Part shown: positions 26,174 through 38,848 of the stretch, piece after piece
Layout: every line of letters starts with the position of its first letter
Numbering within the stretch: the first letter of the stretch is position 1
Origin: Penelope pileata
Taxonomy: Eukaryota > Chordata > Aves > Galliformes > Cracidae
DNA length: 64,000 bases
Direction of reading: 5' to 3'
NCBI GenBank assembly: GCA_013396635.1
Contig: WBMW01005074.1
Span: 1,602,953-1,666,952 of the forward strand
Program-made: the position numbers and the translations under genes
The notes under the pieces: generated by a model
Told to the model about the DNA's origin: nothing
The model's input: only the letters and a program-made list of their open reading frames with translations
The model's database searches: none

Positions 26174-29100
26174 AGCCAGGGGAATAAAGAAGTCCTTTGG
26201 GGAGAGGCACTCACTGGGGATTAGCTGCGAGTGGACCCTACAGCTCGGTGGCTCCCCAGCGGGGTGACCTCTGACTCCCAGGTCAGATGCTGACTTGTCT
26301 TTTGCCTCCTGGCTGAGCAAGCTGAAGGTTCCCAACAAGTGTTTGCTCAGCCCTCATCAGTTTCCCTCCATGCAGCTACGGGCAGTGCAGGAGATGGGCT
26401 CTGTGTTATCACAGCTGCTATTCCACAGAAGTGGGGGAAATTGATAAAGTAGATAGAATATCAAAGGCTATGGTAACTGTTATTGGAAGGAAACTGTAAC
26501 TTTTTTTTTAACCACCTAGAGGGACCTGTCTGTTTTCCTCCTTTATAACTTCAGAGCTGCTTTTCCAAGCAGGGGTTTTCCCTGCACAGCAGTGGTGCTT
26601 CAGTTTGTTGTGGAGTTGAAAGGTGGCAAGAGTGGCTTTTGGAAAAGTTTCTGCTATGGATGGTAACTCTACCTGGGCTTGATGGTATCACAGATGCTGT
26701 GGTGGTGGCAAAGGAAGGTTTCAAGGGAGCTGCCTGCACAAGCTGCCACTGCTATATATTAATTGAACCCATTTACTTTGGCTAGGAAGTTACAAGCAGT
26801 GCATTTGGGATGCAAAACTCAGTAAGAAGAGAAGCCAAAAATTACACTGTAACCTCACATGTAACGGAGGTCCTATTTTATGTGTAAGGCTGATACGTAG
26901 ATGACTATCACTGAGCAAACGCATTATGCAGATTAACTCTGCCTTTGAGAAAACTGGTTAAATACTATGCTATCCACTGCTTTCCACAGTCTTTGAAATC
27001 CTGGCTGTTTTACAAAGCAGTCAACTGCGTCTTTTATCAGGTTATCAAGGGCTTGGATCAATTCATGATGAATAAGTGTCCAGCCTCCTCTATTGAAAGC
27101 TCTGTCAGTCATTGTAGTGTATCAGTAGGTTTTCAAGAAACAGCTGTGGAAAAGGAACCTTTCCCTCATAGCTATTGTTAGAAGAAAAGTAACAAATCGC
27201 TTTCATTGTTGTAAGGGAGTGTCAGCTCACATGGAGTTGGGTTTAATGATGTGTGATTTTTCATGTGAATAAACTGAATGGAATTAGGCAAACCTCCGAT
27301 GTACTAAAGCATTGCATCTTAAAATGAGATTTTCAAACAAGTCAAAGGAATTAAGCTCCAGTGCAGTTTAGATTTATGCCCTGGCATGCAACAAATAGGA
27401 GAGGAGGGAAAAGTGATGTTAAATATGCTAGACGTATTTTAAATGTTAGCTTTTTGCTTCTCAGACATTAATTAGCAGTTGATTTCTTGTAAACGTGTGG
27501 CAGAAGAATGCTTTTAGAGGTTTTATGAAAGGAACAGGATGAAGCAGATGTATGTTTGGAGATCTGTGTATGAGGAAGCAGGCAAATAGGAGGAAATTGT
27601 GTAGAAAGCTGGCAAGGAGCAGGACTAATCAAAGAGCGGCAGGCAATCTGCAATAAGCATGGGAACAGTAGACATTTAAGATAAAGAATATGGCAAATTT
27701 TGTGGATTTCTGGTATCTCCTCAGTCCATTGGTCTGCCCAGAACTGTTCCCCCCCCTCAAGTTGGTCTCAGATGATGAAATGGCCTGAAACTGTTAGCCA
27801 TTAGTCAGAAAGCTGCGGTGTGCATCTCTCCAGCAGCAAAAGCTGTCATGGGTGCGTCAATTTTGCTTTTTGCCCTACCTTTCCATAGGGTATTAGATTT
27901 AGGTTCAAAGTCTCTCTGTTGGTTGTCAGGGTCCCTAATGGTAAGGGTTTGTAGATGGCTGCTGAGAGCTCAAGAGGAGAGCTGCAGCTGGCAGTTTCAC
28001 TCTTCAGCTGCCAAGAAACCTTCAGTCAGAGTCAGACTGCTGAAGGTAAAGCAACATGTTCCATCTGGCCGTGTCTCCTCCTGCACTGAGGACATCCTGC
28101 ACCCCGTCTTCTTTGCTTCTCTTGCTTGCTCCTGGCTGCTGGCTCCCCCTGGCCGCAGCAAGTCTAGCGCCTGTCAGCCATGAGCAAAACAGATTCAACT
28201 CACTGGCCTGGAAGAAAACTAACTTGACAAAAAAGTGAATTGTTTGCTCCTGGGTTAATGAACTGAATCAGTTCTGTGAAGGCTCTGGTGAACATCAGAG
28301 GTTGATGCAAGAGAAAGGGTGCGTTAATGTGACTGGGATGGAGAAGAAAGGGCAGGGCTGGAGCGCGGGACATACTGCTTTTAGTTGTAATGAACTGTGA
28401 GGGTGATTCAGCCCTGACATGCAACTGCCCCAGGAGGGTCTTAATACAGGACTGTGAAACAGGAACTGCTGTTAGTACAAGCTGCACCATTGCTATTATT
28501 ATAAACAACCACTCATATGTAAAACAAGAGATCACAGTGCACACAGGACTCCAAATTCATTCAGAGGAAGAGCAAAGTAGATGTGAAAGATGTTGGCCAC
28601 ACTGTAATGCACTGCTATGACTAACTGGCATTGTAATGGTGGAGGTCATATCAGAACTTACTGGGGGGGAAAATAAGTAATCAAGGTAAAGGGAGATTTA
28701 TTCCTGTGTCTCCAATAATGTTCAGGAAGGTACTGTGCTCCAAAGAAGAAACATTGTGCCTGCAGAGTACAATGAAAAAGTGTTAATGATAGGATTCTCC
28801 AGGATTCTCATTTATTTCAGTTCTGAGAAGCATTTGTCATGACTTTATTAAAGCTCATATAACAAACATTTTGGAAGCTCTGTTTCACATCAGCTAGCCA
28901 AGTTCAATTTAGTTGTGTTGTGCTGGAGGTCAGGACTGAGACCTTTGCCTCACAGGGTGACCCTAGAATTGGGGCAGGGAATTAAGTTCTGATTTATGTA
29001 AAGTATGAAGGAGAATGTTTGCATTTCATAGTGCGTTCACACCTTTAACAAGTATGAGCAATCTGTAATTAGTATCAGCACTAAAGAAAGAGAAAAAAAA

Positions 29101-32002
29101 AAAGTCCTAGATTTTCCCTGCTACCTTTACTGACCTTTCTATATCTTTTTCTCTAGTCATCTCATCCCTATCTTGAATGCTTTTTTCTTCATGTCATTTT
29201 TTGTTTGAAAGATATATGTAAAGTTAACAGAAAATGAACCTTGGAAGGTTTTCTTTTCTTGCAATGTAAGGTCAAGCCATTTTCCATGTAGTAAAATTCT
29301 GTAGTGAACTGTGGAAATTCAGATACTTCATTTACAACTCTGTGTGGTCTTTGACAGAGCCAGGTACAAGTGTCTCAACCCTGAGCTTGCTGCACTGAGA
29401 ATCGCCATACTCATGCAACACGGCCTTGAAAAGGCTTTGGTAGAGCACAGCATGAATATGATGGGATAGTCTGAGGGCTGGGGAAAGCTCAACGTGGATA
29501 AATTGGATGTCTTTGTGCTAACTTGCCATCTAAGACTTTAAAAGAACAGCTGAAGACACTACAAAATGAAGTACAAACCTTCGAACAGCTGAAAGGGACA
29601 TCACATGAAGGTCTCTCTGCCCAAAGCTGATCAGAGAAGGTATGAAACACACACCTTTTCTTTGGTCACAGTTCAAGAGAGAGTCCTTAAACTTCAAAAG
29701 TTAAGCATGCATTTTTGTTCATTCTAATAAACCAGCCCATCTTCAATAGTCTTCCAACTTCACTGTAACATTTATTGGGAGATTGAATAACTGGAGTAAT
29801 TAGGATAGAGGTATCAAAACAAACCAGATACCATATAGTTGTCTTGATATGGTCATTTGTGGCAACTTCATTACTTGAGTGTCTCATCAGATACTGCTGT
29901 GGCTTTAGGAAACCTTGGGCTTTGCCAAAGTTGAGAGACTTTGCCAAACATTTGAAAAGTTTGTCAGGCCTTAGCAAGTTTTCTGCTCTGACCTGAGCTG
30001 AATCTAACTTTCACATTATTGGTATTAACATTGTAATCTATTCTGTCTTCAAAAGAAACAATAACCTTTACTCATGGAAGGAAGACTATGAAAATGATAA
30101 AACTCTCACTTCAGGTTTTCCTTCTTTTATTTGTAAATGCCCTTTGAAATAAATCTGCAAATGCAGGGTATAATTCCTATCAGCTGAAGCAACATGTTCA
30201 ATGGGTTATGCACAGAAAATTGTAGGTGTTCCTCATATGTAATCCAGATTTTTTTAAAATGTTCTTGGCAAAAACATGATGTTTGTGTATGGACAGCAGT
30301 ACTGATGTTCTGTTGACTCCCCCAACCCGCCGCTAACCACCTGGAATGAAGTTATATTTATAACTGGCAGACTTTCTATAAGCAAAATGGTTCGGATTTA
30401 GCAGCTGAATGGAAATGCCTGGCATGCTTTTTGTGGTAATCCTTGATTGCTGACCTTACAGGGTAAGGCAAATGTGCCGCAAAATTATGGTATGTTTGTG
30501 TCTTTGCAAAAGGATTGATGACTAGCCTAGCTAAGATGCACAGGCCACCTGGTCTCCACAGTTAAGCCCTCCCAGAAGATGGAAATTGGGTAAATCTGTA
30601 TTAAATTGGAAGCATCCACAAAATCTGAACGTGGAGCCCAGTGGGACTGTTAAATCTGGCAGATTAGTTTAACCAAGAATCGCTATGAAGTATATGATGT
30701 TTGTTGATATTCTTCCAAATCCCCAGGTATTTTTCCTCAGCCTTGCTGGAGAGGATGTTCAAATGTTAGCCTAGGTGAGAGGACCCTTTAGCAATTCCCT
30801 TCTTGCAGAGAAGTTCTCCTGTTCTTCTTTTCTGTTCTACATGTTTCTTACCATTTTCTGTTTTGTCTGAGCTCAGGCACTCTAAACAGGCAGTATTTTA
30901 GGTACTTAGTCGCCTTTCTCTGGTCCTGCACACTTTCTGTGACACTGTCTAGGCTGTCACCCTCGAATTTCTACAGGAGGAAAACAAACTATGACAGACT
31001 GAAGTACCAGGAAAAGGAGAACCAGATTTTTTTTTTTTCTTTTTTAACAGTCCACAAGGATTAAGAGAACTTTCTCTGCTTTTCCTGATAAAAGAAATAA
31101 ATTCTTCACATGAACTGAGTGTCAGTGGTCTCAGCAGTTGTCAACCTTTGGCGGAGTCCTATGAGGGCTGTGGTGGAGGTGTGGGCCCTTGAGCAGAGCT
31201 TCTAGGCCTGAGAGTCTCAGCCTCCTGGCGTTTTGCTTGATAATATTTACATTAGTCTGGGCCAGGGATCTGGGGGCTGTAGGCTGAAGTAATTTTCCCA
31301 TTTCTCTGTATATGTCCAGAAGCGTGTGCATGATCCTCTTTTTGTGAAAAGCCTTGGCAAGCCTTTGAGAATGATGCTGCTAATGTGACAACGCCAGAAT
31401 TTCACCTCAGGCACTTTTACATCTGCGTACATAATCTGCTCCTTCAGACAACACTGGGTGAAAAATGCTTGGGCAGGTCTCCACAAGCTATGTCCCTGTG
31501 CCACATTTCATGGCACTTTACTGGTGTTACGCAAAGGAGGTGGAGTGGGGAGAAGGGAGACTTTCAGAGCAAGTATTGAGCAGGGTAGTCCTCAGGGCCA
31601 CAGGAGCGGGAGTGCCCTTCAGGTCACCATTTTCAGCGATAAGAGGATATTGCTTACTGGCTGATGCAATAGCCACCTGCCAGAGGCTCCCAATTCCCCT
31701 TTGTTGCATTGAAATCCCTGTACCAGCAATTGTCTTTCCAGCTATCTGCCTTTACTGGTTCTCTAGGCTGCCTCTTTTTGCCTTCCTGATTCCCCCAAGT
31801 CCTGCTGGTTGTCGTTCTGTGCAGATGCCTCTCCCGGGACTGCTGTACTTCTATATCATCCTGCTCTGCTAGGATATGCCTAACCCCTTACCTTCAAGAA
31901 ATGCACACAATAGGAAAGGCGTTTGTTCCCAAGAAAGAACAGTATGGAGATTCAAGCTTGTTCATTCCTTGAAGAAAAACATCAGTGTTTATTTGATTTT
32001 AC
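26174..32002. other. Unique non-coding sequence
   Basis: No gene or repeat family was identified in this 5.8-kb stretch. Several overlapping frames at 27818-28544 and 31385-31872 have no recognisable domains. A run of T lies at about 31027-31038. Confidence 0.5.
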
Positions 32003-32019
32003 TTTTTTTTTTTTTTTTT
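32003..32019 (+). repeat. T17 homopolymer
   Basis: A pure T run in AT-rich sequence. Confidence 0.95.
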
Positions 32020-34673
32020 CTATGAGAGAAATTCAACTTAAGTGGTTCAAGGTTCAAGGGGAATAATTTAACTATTTGGAACAGTCTCTGTAATACGAAA
32101 GTTTTGTGATTGACAGCTGTTGAAATATGACTGATGGTCAGGCTCTGGGCCTCATTTCCCTGTGCTCAGAAAAGGGCCTGAGCCAAAGCTGGCTGAGGAA
32201 TCCTCAGAGGGTTTATAAACAGCTTTGGCAGTTCGCTATCAAATACAGTAAATGTAAATCAGTTTAAATAGAAAACTAGGTTGAAGTTTAAGATAGTACC
32301 AGAGGCATCCTGGAGAAAGTCATCACAGTCCTTTGTCACTGGTTAGTTTCCCATCTCCAGGGCATCCCTGCTGAACCTTGGACTTTTTCTGCCTTGCATT
32401 GATGGAAACTGCCCAGACTACCTGCAGCAAGGAGAGAAACCACTTGTTCAGAGAAACTTATTTATTCCCTCTTGTTCTGATTGTGAGACTGCTTTGGAAA
32501 TGTTTTGGGCAGGTTTTCTAACCTCTTGAAGTGCTAGTTAGGCTCAGCTCTGTGTAAAGGAGGAATTACTTGTGCTCGAACCTTTCCTTTAAAGGCTCCA
32601 AGTGTTTTGGTGAATATAAATTGCAGCCTGGTACTAAGCTTTTCATTACTCTCTGCTCTTGATGGCCATTTCTGTTAAGAGGTACATTTTGAGAACCAAA
32701 TGAATTTATGTCCATCTGAAAAATGAAAAGCTTCTCTGAGAAGAGAAACCTACCAGTAAAAATTATATGCAATTTTCTTTTTGGGCAGCTGATGTGCTAG
32801 GGCCACGTGAAAGCTTTGCAGGCAAAAGGGCTATACTTGGAGCCTGAAGTAGCAGTAATGCCAATTGCCAAAGATGTCTGAGAGAAATCCATTTCCTTTG
32901 GTGTCTCGCTGGTCAGTTTTGCATGCAACAGGAACCTTTGAACAGCACAGCCACTGCTCCCACCTGGCTCCTGCCCCCAGGTCCCTCATGCAGAGGAGCA
33001 GCACCTGAGATGAGGGGGTTGTCGGAGGCCACTCAACTATGTTTAATTTTTAGGGACTGAACATAGATGTTTGGAAGGACTCCTCTGGCAGTTGTTCTTG
33101 CATTATCTTTGCCCAGTGTTGTCACAGTCTGCCAAGCACATGCCCACTGGAGATCTCTGATCTGCCTCTCTCTCCACAGCCTGGTTCTGCATTTTTTTCT
33201 ACAAATTTTTGCAGAGAACTTCAGGCTGGGGCCATGCAATTCTGTGGCTTAGAAAACCCCATTTTGTTCTTGATGGTTACAGTCTCCTCTTTTGATCAAG
33301 ATTTAGAACATACTCCATGTCAGGTTATACACCAATCTCATTCTTTCTCATTCCCATCTGTAGTAATGGTTATCCCTTCGTTTTCACCAGCACCAATGCT
33401 CATATGACTTTTTACTGCACTGTTTCAGGGACCTGACCCAGCCAAAAAGTAACCTGAAAAAGAAGTGCTGATCTCTGTGAACCTGATTCCTTAGAGATAA
33501 ATAAGTGTAAGTGCTGGCTGATGGGAGAAGATGGGAATGCACATCCTAGGGTGAAGAAAGAGTGCTATCACTTTGTGTCAGAAGAGTTTATACCACTATG
33601 CAACCTCGATGAATTTGATGGAGAATTTATAATTGTGAGAGCCTTATCTGAGGCACTGGCTAATTGTTAATGTTACCGTGTTTGCCCTGCAGAAGTATCA
33701 GGAGGCTGCAATCATGATAGGAGCACTGCTGTGCCTAGCTGTGTACACACTAAAAGAAAATTGCACATTGTTTGCAGTCTCCATAGATGTGTCAGCCAAA
33801 CACAACCAATGACAATACAAATGTGTTTCGGTCAGAAAAGCTATGCTGTTCCTGACTGAAAGTCCATCTTGACCCTCTCGCCCTATATACTGTCTGATGG
33901 GGCAGCAGATTTGGAGTGGGTGCAGGAAATGTGGTGTACACAGCACTGCCTCATCTGGTACGTCTTCACAGTTACAGGGAAACAGGACTTTGCACTGTAG
34001 GTTGCATCCTGATGACAGTAGGTAGCAGGGGACTCATCCTATGAGAGGTTTGTCTGAACTGACAAAGTCCTGTCTTGAATGTCTCTGCAACAGCCCGTTG
34101 CTGTGGGTTTCAATCTTATCCGGTGTTGTTTTAAATGTGCTCCTTTAAAAATTCACTAGATGTACATTATTTCATGTATCCAGAATATCAGTTGCTTCTC
34201 ATTTGTTTTCTCTCCAATATTCTCAATTTGTGAACCAGAGCGAGTTGAGCCATATTTTTCAAGTGAGAGACCCTTTCTTTTATAACCTGAGCTGTTAGTG
34301 GGGAAAAACTACAGCTATAGGGGTGGGAACTGCGTGATCTCATCATGCAGGGCTGAGCCCTCTTCACTCCCAAGGTATGAGCTGCTTTTGGCACCTCTGA
34401 GAGTTGAAATATGTGTGCGGTTGTGTGCTGCAAGCTGAAGGAACCATTCCTCCACACACTGCTGTGGGTTTAGCTCTGACTGGGGGCAGCGTCATGTGGG
34501 GGAGAAAACAGGAAGCTTCAGGAACTGTCAAGTTTGAAAGAGTTTCATCAGCTATGATCAGATGGCTCCTAGGAGTTGTCTAAGGAACATTTCCCTTTTT
34601 CAATACAGAGCAGAATTAAAAAGATAATGCAATATGTCCAAGTCTAATTTTCCATGTAAGTACTTGCAATACA
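32020..34673. other. Unique non-coding sequence left of the CR1 element
   Basis: No gene was seen. Minus-strand frames at 33698-33946 and 34188-34457 show no recognisable family. Confidence 0.5.
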
Positions 34674-35260
34674 AAATCACAGAATCCTTGGAGTTGGAAG
34701 GGACCGTTAAAGGTCACCTAGTCCAACTCCCCTACAATGAACAGGGGCACCTACAGCTAGATCAAGTTGCTCAGAGCCTGGTCCAGCCTGGCCTTAAATG
34801 TTTCAAGGGAGGGAGCTTGCAACACATCTCTGAGCGACCTGTTCCAGGGCTTCATTACTCTCATTGTGAAAAACTTTTTCCTGGTATCCGGTCTAACTCT
34901 ACCCTCTTTTAGTTTGGAACCATTTCCCCTTGTCCTATTCCCACAGACCCTCCTTGAAGAGTCTGTTCTCCTCTTTTTTGTAGCCCCCTTTTAGACACTG
35001 AAAGGCCTCTCTCAGGTATCCCCGGAGCCTTCTCTTCTCCAGGCTGAACAGCCCCGGAGCTCTCAGCCAGTCCTCACAGGGGAGGTGTTCCATCCCTTGG
35101 ATCATTTTAGTGGCCCTCTGGACATACTCCAACATGTCTCTCCTGTACTGTGGACTCTACATCTGGACCCAGCACTCCAGGTGAGGTCACATTGCCTTTT
35201 TTCCAGTCACCAGGGACTTCACCTGACTGCCATTGTCAAATATCCTTGCGAGTGGCAAAA
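34674..35260 (-). mobile_element. CR1 LINE retrotransposon, 5'-truncated and internally deleted
   Basis: CR1 is the dominant avian non-LTR retrotransposon. The element lies on the minus strand with its 3' end at about 34674 (aatcacagaatcc, then gagttggaagggacc). The ORF2 C-terminal tail is readable at 34935-35135, with motif LFSLEKRRLRG followed by a YLREAFQCLKGG-like stretch. From 35186 the sequence jumps to a different part of ORF2, upstream of the reverse-transcriptase core, reading SGEVPGDWKKGN, with a one-base frameshift and an in-frame stop further upstream. Most of the reverse-transcriptase domain is therefore missing and the element cannot be active. The junction falls on a shared GTC (35186-35188). 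Two adjacent insertions would be an alternative explanation. Confidence 0.93.
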
Positions 35261-37460
35261 ACAATTTAACAATAATTTACATCAGATCTTTTCTTAACTA
35301 ATGATAATTTTCCTCCTCCGTCCTTTGGTAACTTTGAGGATGTAATGAGATGCTAAATAAACTGGATTTGATGTGAGACAAATTCTAAGAAATTCCCGCT
35401 TTCCACCCCAGCCGCTTGTTGCTGTTCCTCTGGTTGTGTTGCAGCCATTTGTGGGGCTGTGCTGAAATGATCTAGGTGAAACATCAAACACAAAATATCC
35501 AGCAGCAAAACTTTTTTTTTTTTTTTTTTTATCAGCTTAGGTCTGCAAATCCTATCTTTTTCATGGATACACATCCCTCCACAAAGTTGCGCTGATGTAA
35601 GTGAGGTGGTACTGAACTGTGTTATGGAGCAGAGGTGGGTGGATTTGGACCTGGGGAAACTGAGTGGCAAAACAGGAGAACATTTGAAGGGAAGTGTGTT
35701 AAGCAGAAATACTGGTAATTCTCCATGGCCTGAGCCGGCTTCTGCTTTCAGTTCATGTATGCAGAATGACTTGAGATGGAAGCGACCTTAGCTGGTGGAC
35801 TACTTGTCGGTATGGTAATGCTCACTGAGTGTGACAAGTAGGAGATCTGCCTCATTTTGAGATGATTTTATACCTGTTTATGTTTAGCAAGAAATACTCC
35901 GTGGTCTTTTGCAGACTTTTTAAATCGAAGCAACTGTTATTTTATATATAAAAAAAAAAACAAACTCAACCCTTTACAGTGACTGGAAGGAAAATGGGGA
36001 GTTGAAAAACCAGGCTACTGACTTCAGCTCCATCTCTGCGTATTTAGTTTTTCATTTGTGTCACAGCAGTAATGCCAGCTTAGATTTTGGAAAGGGTTAT
36101 AGGCTCTTCAGGTAAGAGATACTATGTAAACACAAAATACTTTTACAATATAGACAGACAGCTTCTCCTGAAGCATTTTTCCGACCTTTGTTTACTAGTA
36201 CAGGAAAGATGGGATGATTTCAAAGACATAATGCTTTCTCTCTCAAGCTATGCAAGTCCTCCCTGTAGTACAGTAAGGTTTGGCTGAAGATGAGAGATTA
36301 TGCTGCACAGTGGTCCCAACCTCTGTTCGTTTGAGTCCTGTACTGACATTTGACCACCACACTATTGAGGCAGGTTGGGAGTTTTTAATTTAAGGCCATG
36401 AAAAGATGGTAAATGTCTGTGCACATTTGGATCACATCCTGGTACCCTGGAGCCTGCCTGGGACAGACTTGTACTTGTCCCCAGAATCATGCAAGTCAGG
36501 ATAACTCCAGATTTTACCTCATCTGAGCATGCTGGTTATAACTGATATGTAAAACCTTAAATACTCCAAAGCTCAACCAATTAAGAGCAATAATTACGAA
36601 CTGGTTTGTAGCAAACTCCTATTCACTTGCAGGATTCTCCAGTCTAAAGTTTCTTCAGAGGAGATGCAGGGATAGCACTCCAGGGTGGGAACACTTCCTT
36701 TTTACATTACTAAGCAGCATTATTGTCTTAAATGTAAATTAAGTAATTAGTGAGGTCAAGAGACCACACAAAAGATTTTATTGGTCTGAATAAAATGCAG
36801 CCTGACATCAACCGGTATAGTAACAACCAGATTTTCTGAGTTAGTATGAATCACCACTTTAGATGTAATTTCACCTTGTGTATCACTCGCACATCTACTG
36901 CGTTTCCAATTTATTATAGGGCTGTAATTGTTTAAATACATCTTTGCTTGCTATAGATACTGTTTTACCTACCCAATTTCTGCGTAAGAGTTTGGCTTTC
37001 ATTTCTACTGCATCTTTGTTCTGTGATTTTTCTTTGACTTTTCTCTCCTTATTGCTTTGTTTCTTCTTTTCTTGTGGAGGATTTGCTTAGAAGCTAAGCA
37101 AACTCTTTTAAACGATGTAAAGACATGAATTTAACAGACTGTAAATTGCAAAGCTTGAGTTGTCTTCTTGGCTATCACCCATGTGTTTTGGCTTTTACTA
37201 CCTGTTTGGCATGCACTGCTTTTTCATTCAGATGTAAGCAGCACTACTGAAGTGAAAAGGCTGTGGCTGTGCCTTAATAGCAATGGTTCAGGTGTTCACA
37301 CACTAAATCCTTGGTGTAGATCCTCCCAGCAAAAGAAACTTGTCATTTTCCAGAGTATATTCTGAATTGTTAAGACAAATGATGAGAGAAAATATGATTT
37401 GTATCATGTATGAGAGGAGCAGGGGCACTGGGAAGATGAGGTGATAATGTGCAAAGTTTA
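35261..37460. other. Unique non-coding sequence with a T19 run
   Basis: A 19-base T run lies at 35512-35530 and an A run at about 35950-35959. No gene was seen. Frames at 35353-35791 overlap on both strands. Confidence 0.55.
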
Positions 37461-37512
37461 TAGTGAGATGGGAACTGAACCCAAGTCACCTTTTTCCTGT
37501 TTCAGTGCATTA
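37461..37512 (-). repeat. Possible MIR-like SINE fragment
   Basis: gatgggaactgaacccaagt followed by cacctttttcc and gtttcagtgcattac resembles the reverse-complement 5' half of MIR (gctgggaatagaacccaggt...cctgactcc...cagtgc). It is short and diverged. Confidence 0.42.
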
Positions 37513-38120
37513 CAAATCAGAATTACCTCCTGTTGCCAAGCTAAATATGTTGCTCCCGATTCTCCCATCCTACATTTTGAGTTGGCATGGCTGCTACAGA
37601 CTAGCTTAATAGCATGCAATTTTTTTTACCTGAAGACATCATGGAAAATTTTAAGTAGATCCTTATTTTCTGGGCATTGTGTCTAAAAAATCATTGTCTT
37701 GCCTGTATTTACACATGAGAGACAGGGATCCTGCCAGCCAGCCATGGGAGCAGCGCTTCTCCCAAGCGAAATGCCCTGTGAGGTGTTGGAAGCAGCAGAG
37801 CTGGACAAGAGGGAGGGAGGACTGGCTCTGCCAGTTGGGGAGAGTCAGCTAAATAAATTGAGTGCTTTACGCTGTTGCAGGAATTGAATCATGTGCCAGA
37901 CAAAGCAAACAGCAGGTGCAGAGCCCAGTTAGCACCCACTGGTTATTAAGAAATATCTGCCCAAAGATACAAGGGGAGCAGAATGGGATTTTACTTCATT
38001 CTTCACAGGTCTGTGAGGTCGCAGCCTCCTGCTTTTACTCAGACCGTTCCCCTCTCAGGCTAGATGTGTGGCATGAGGCTGACATGAAGCCTTAGTTCTG
38101 CTTTCCTCACTCTCCGAAGA
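37513..38120. other. Unique non-coding sequence
   Basis: Two plus-strand frames (37699-37887 and 37862-38095) have no recognisable domain. Nothing else was seen. Confidence 0.5.
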
Positions 38121-38178
38121 GGTGTAGCACCTAGCTTAGTGCGCAGGGTGTCCTGCTCATAGTGGGCGTTTGGTGCAG
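38121..38178 (+). repeat. Possible MIR 3'-end fragment, plus orientation
   Basis: gcacctagcttagtgcgcag followed by cctgctcatagtgggcgttt resembles the MIR 3' end (gcgcttagcacagtgcctgg...cacatagtaggcgct). It directly abuts an opposite-oriented MIR-like piece. Confidence 0.45.
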
Positions 38179-38179
38179 T

Positions 38180-38422
38180 AGGTGAGATAGGGAAATATTA
38201 TCTCTCATTTTATAGACAGCTATTGCAGCACAAAGTAAACAAGTGCCAGACCCTCTGAGGTAATTTGCCTGACTAGATGATTTCAAGGTCATGCAGGCTC
38301 TGCATATTTCTGAGGCTTGAAGCTGATGTGATTTTGTGCCTTGACACAAGCTGTGTTACAGGCAGAGGCAGGATTTTTGAGTCCCAGGCTGATGGCCTAG
38401 CTGCCAGACCAGACTGCCTTTT
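38180..38422 (-). repeat. MIR-like SINE remnant, minus orientation
   Basis: tattatctctcattttatag, a taatttgcctgac stretch, aaggtcatgcag and then gttacaggcagaggcagga with gagtcccaggctga follow the order of a reversed MIR (tattatccccattttacag, gtaacttgccc, aaggtcacacag, ggcagagccaggattc, gaacccaggcag). There seems to be an insertion or duplication at about 38300-38340, because the ctgtgttaca part repeats the core. Identification is from memory. Confidence 0.55.
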
Positions 38423-38802
38423 CTAATCTTTCGTTCAGATCTCTGCTTTCAACCTGTCTGTTCTGCATGATGAAAACCTCTGTGGTTTTACGCTGAAGTA
38501 CTGCCACGAAGCTTGAAAAGACCGCGTGCTGCTTAGGTATGGGAGGTCTGCTTTGTTGAACTTCTGCCTTGTGGGAACATTAAGCCCAAGTTACAGTGCG
38601 AGGTGAGCAATATTCAGCACACAGTCACCCCAAACTACTGCCTAAATACTGTGCTGTGGGATCACAGCAAAATAATAGCACTAGTAGACAGAAAACGTGG
38701 CGTTTTCAGGCTGTGTTTAGCAGGAAGATCTTCATGGAGTGATTGATGCAGTAAACAAACACTGAAGTAAAGAGGGAAACATTTCTGTAAACTATTTCAT
38801 TA

Positions 38803-38848
38803 ATACATGTATATATTGTATGTGCACATATATGTGCATGTGTGTGCA
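38803..38848. repeat. Purine-pyrimidine alternating tract with a 16-bp palindrome
   Basis: The tract alternates mainly TG/CA/TA dinucleotides. It contains the perfect palindrome tgcacatatatgtgca (38823-38838). Such tracts can adopt Z-DNA or cruciform forms, and they often derive from decayed (TG)n microsatellites. Confidence 0.8.

Noticed and set aside
26149..26340. Minus-strand retrocopy with an A25 tail
   Set aside because: No AATAAA precedes the tail on that strand and no gene similarity is recognised.
34935..35135. Independent 66-residue gene on the minus strand
   Set aside because: It is the C-terminal part of the CR1 ORF2 remnant, not a host gene.
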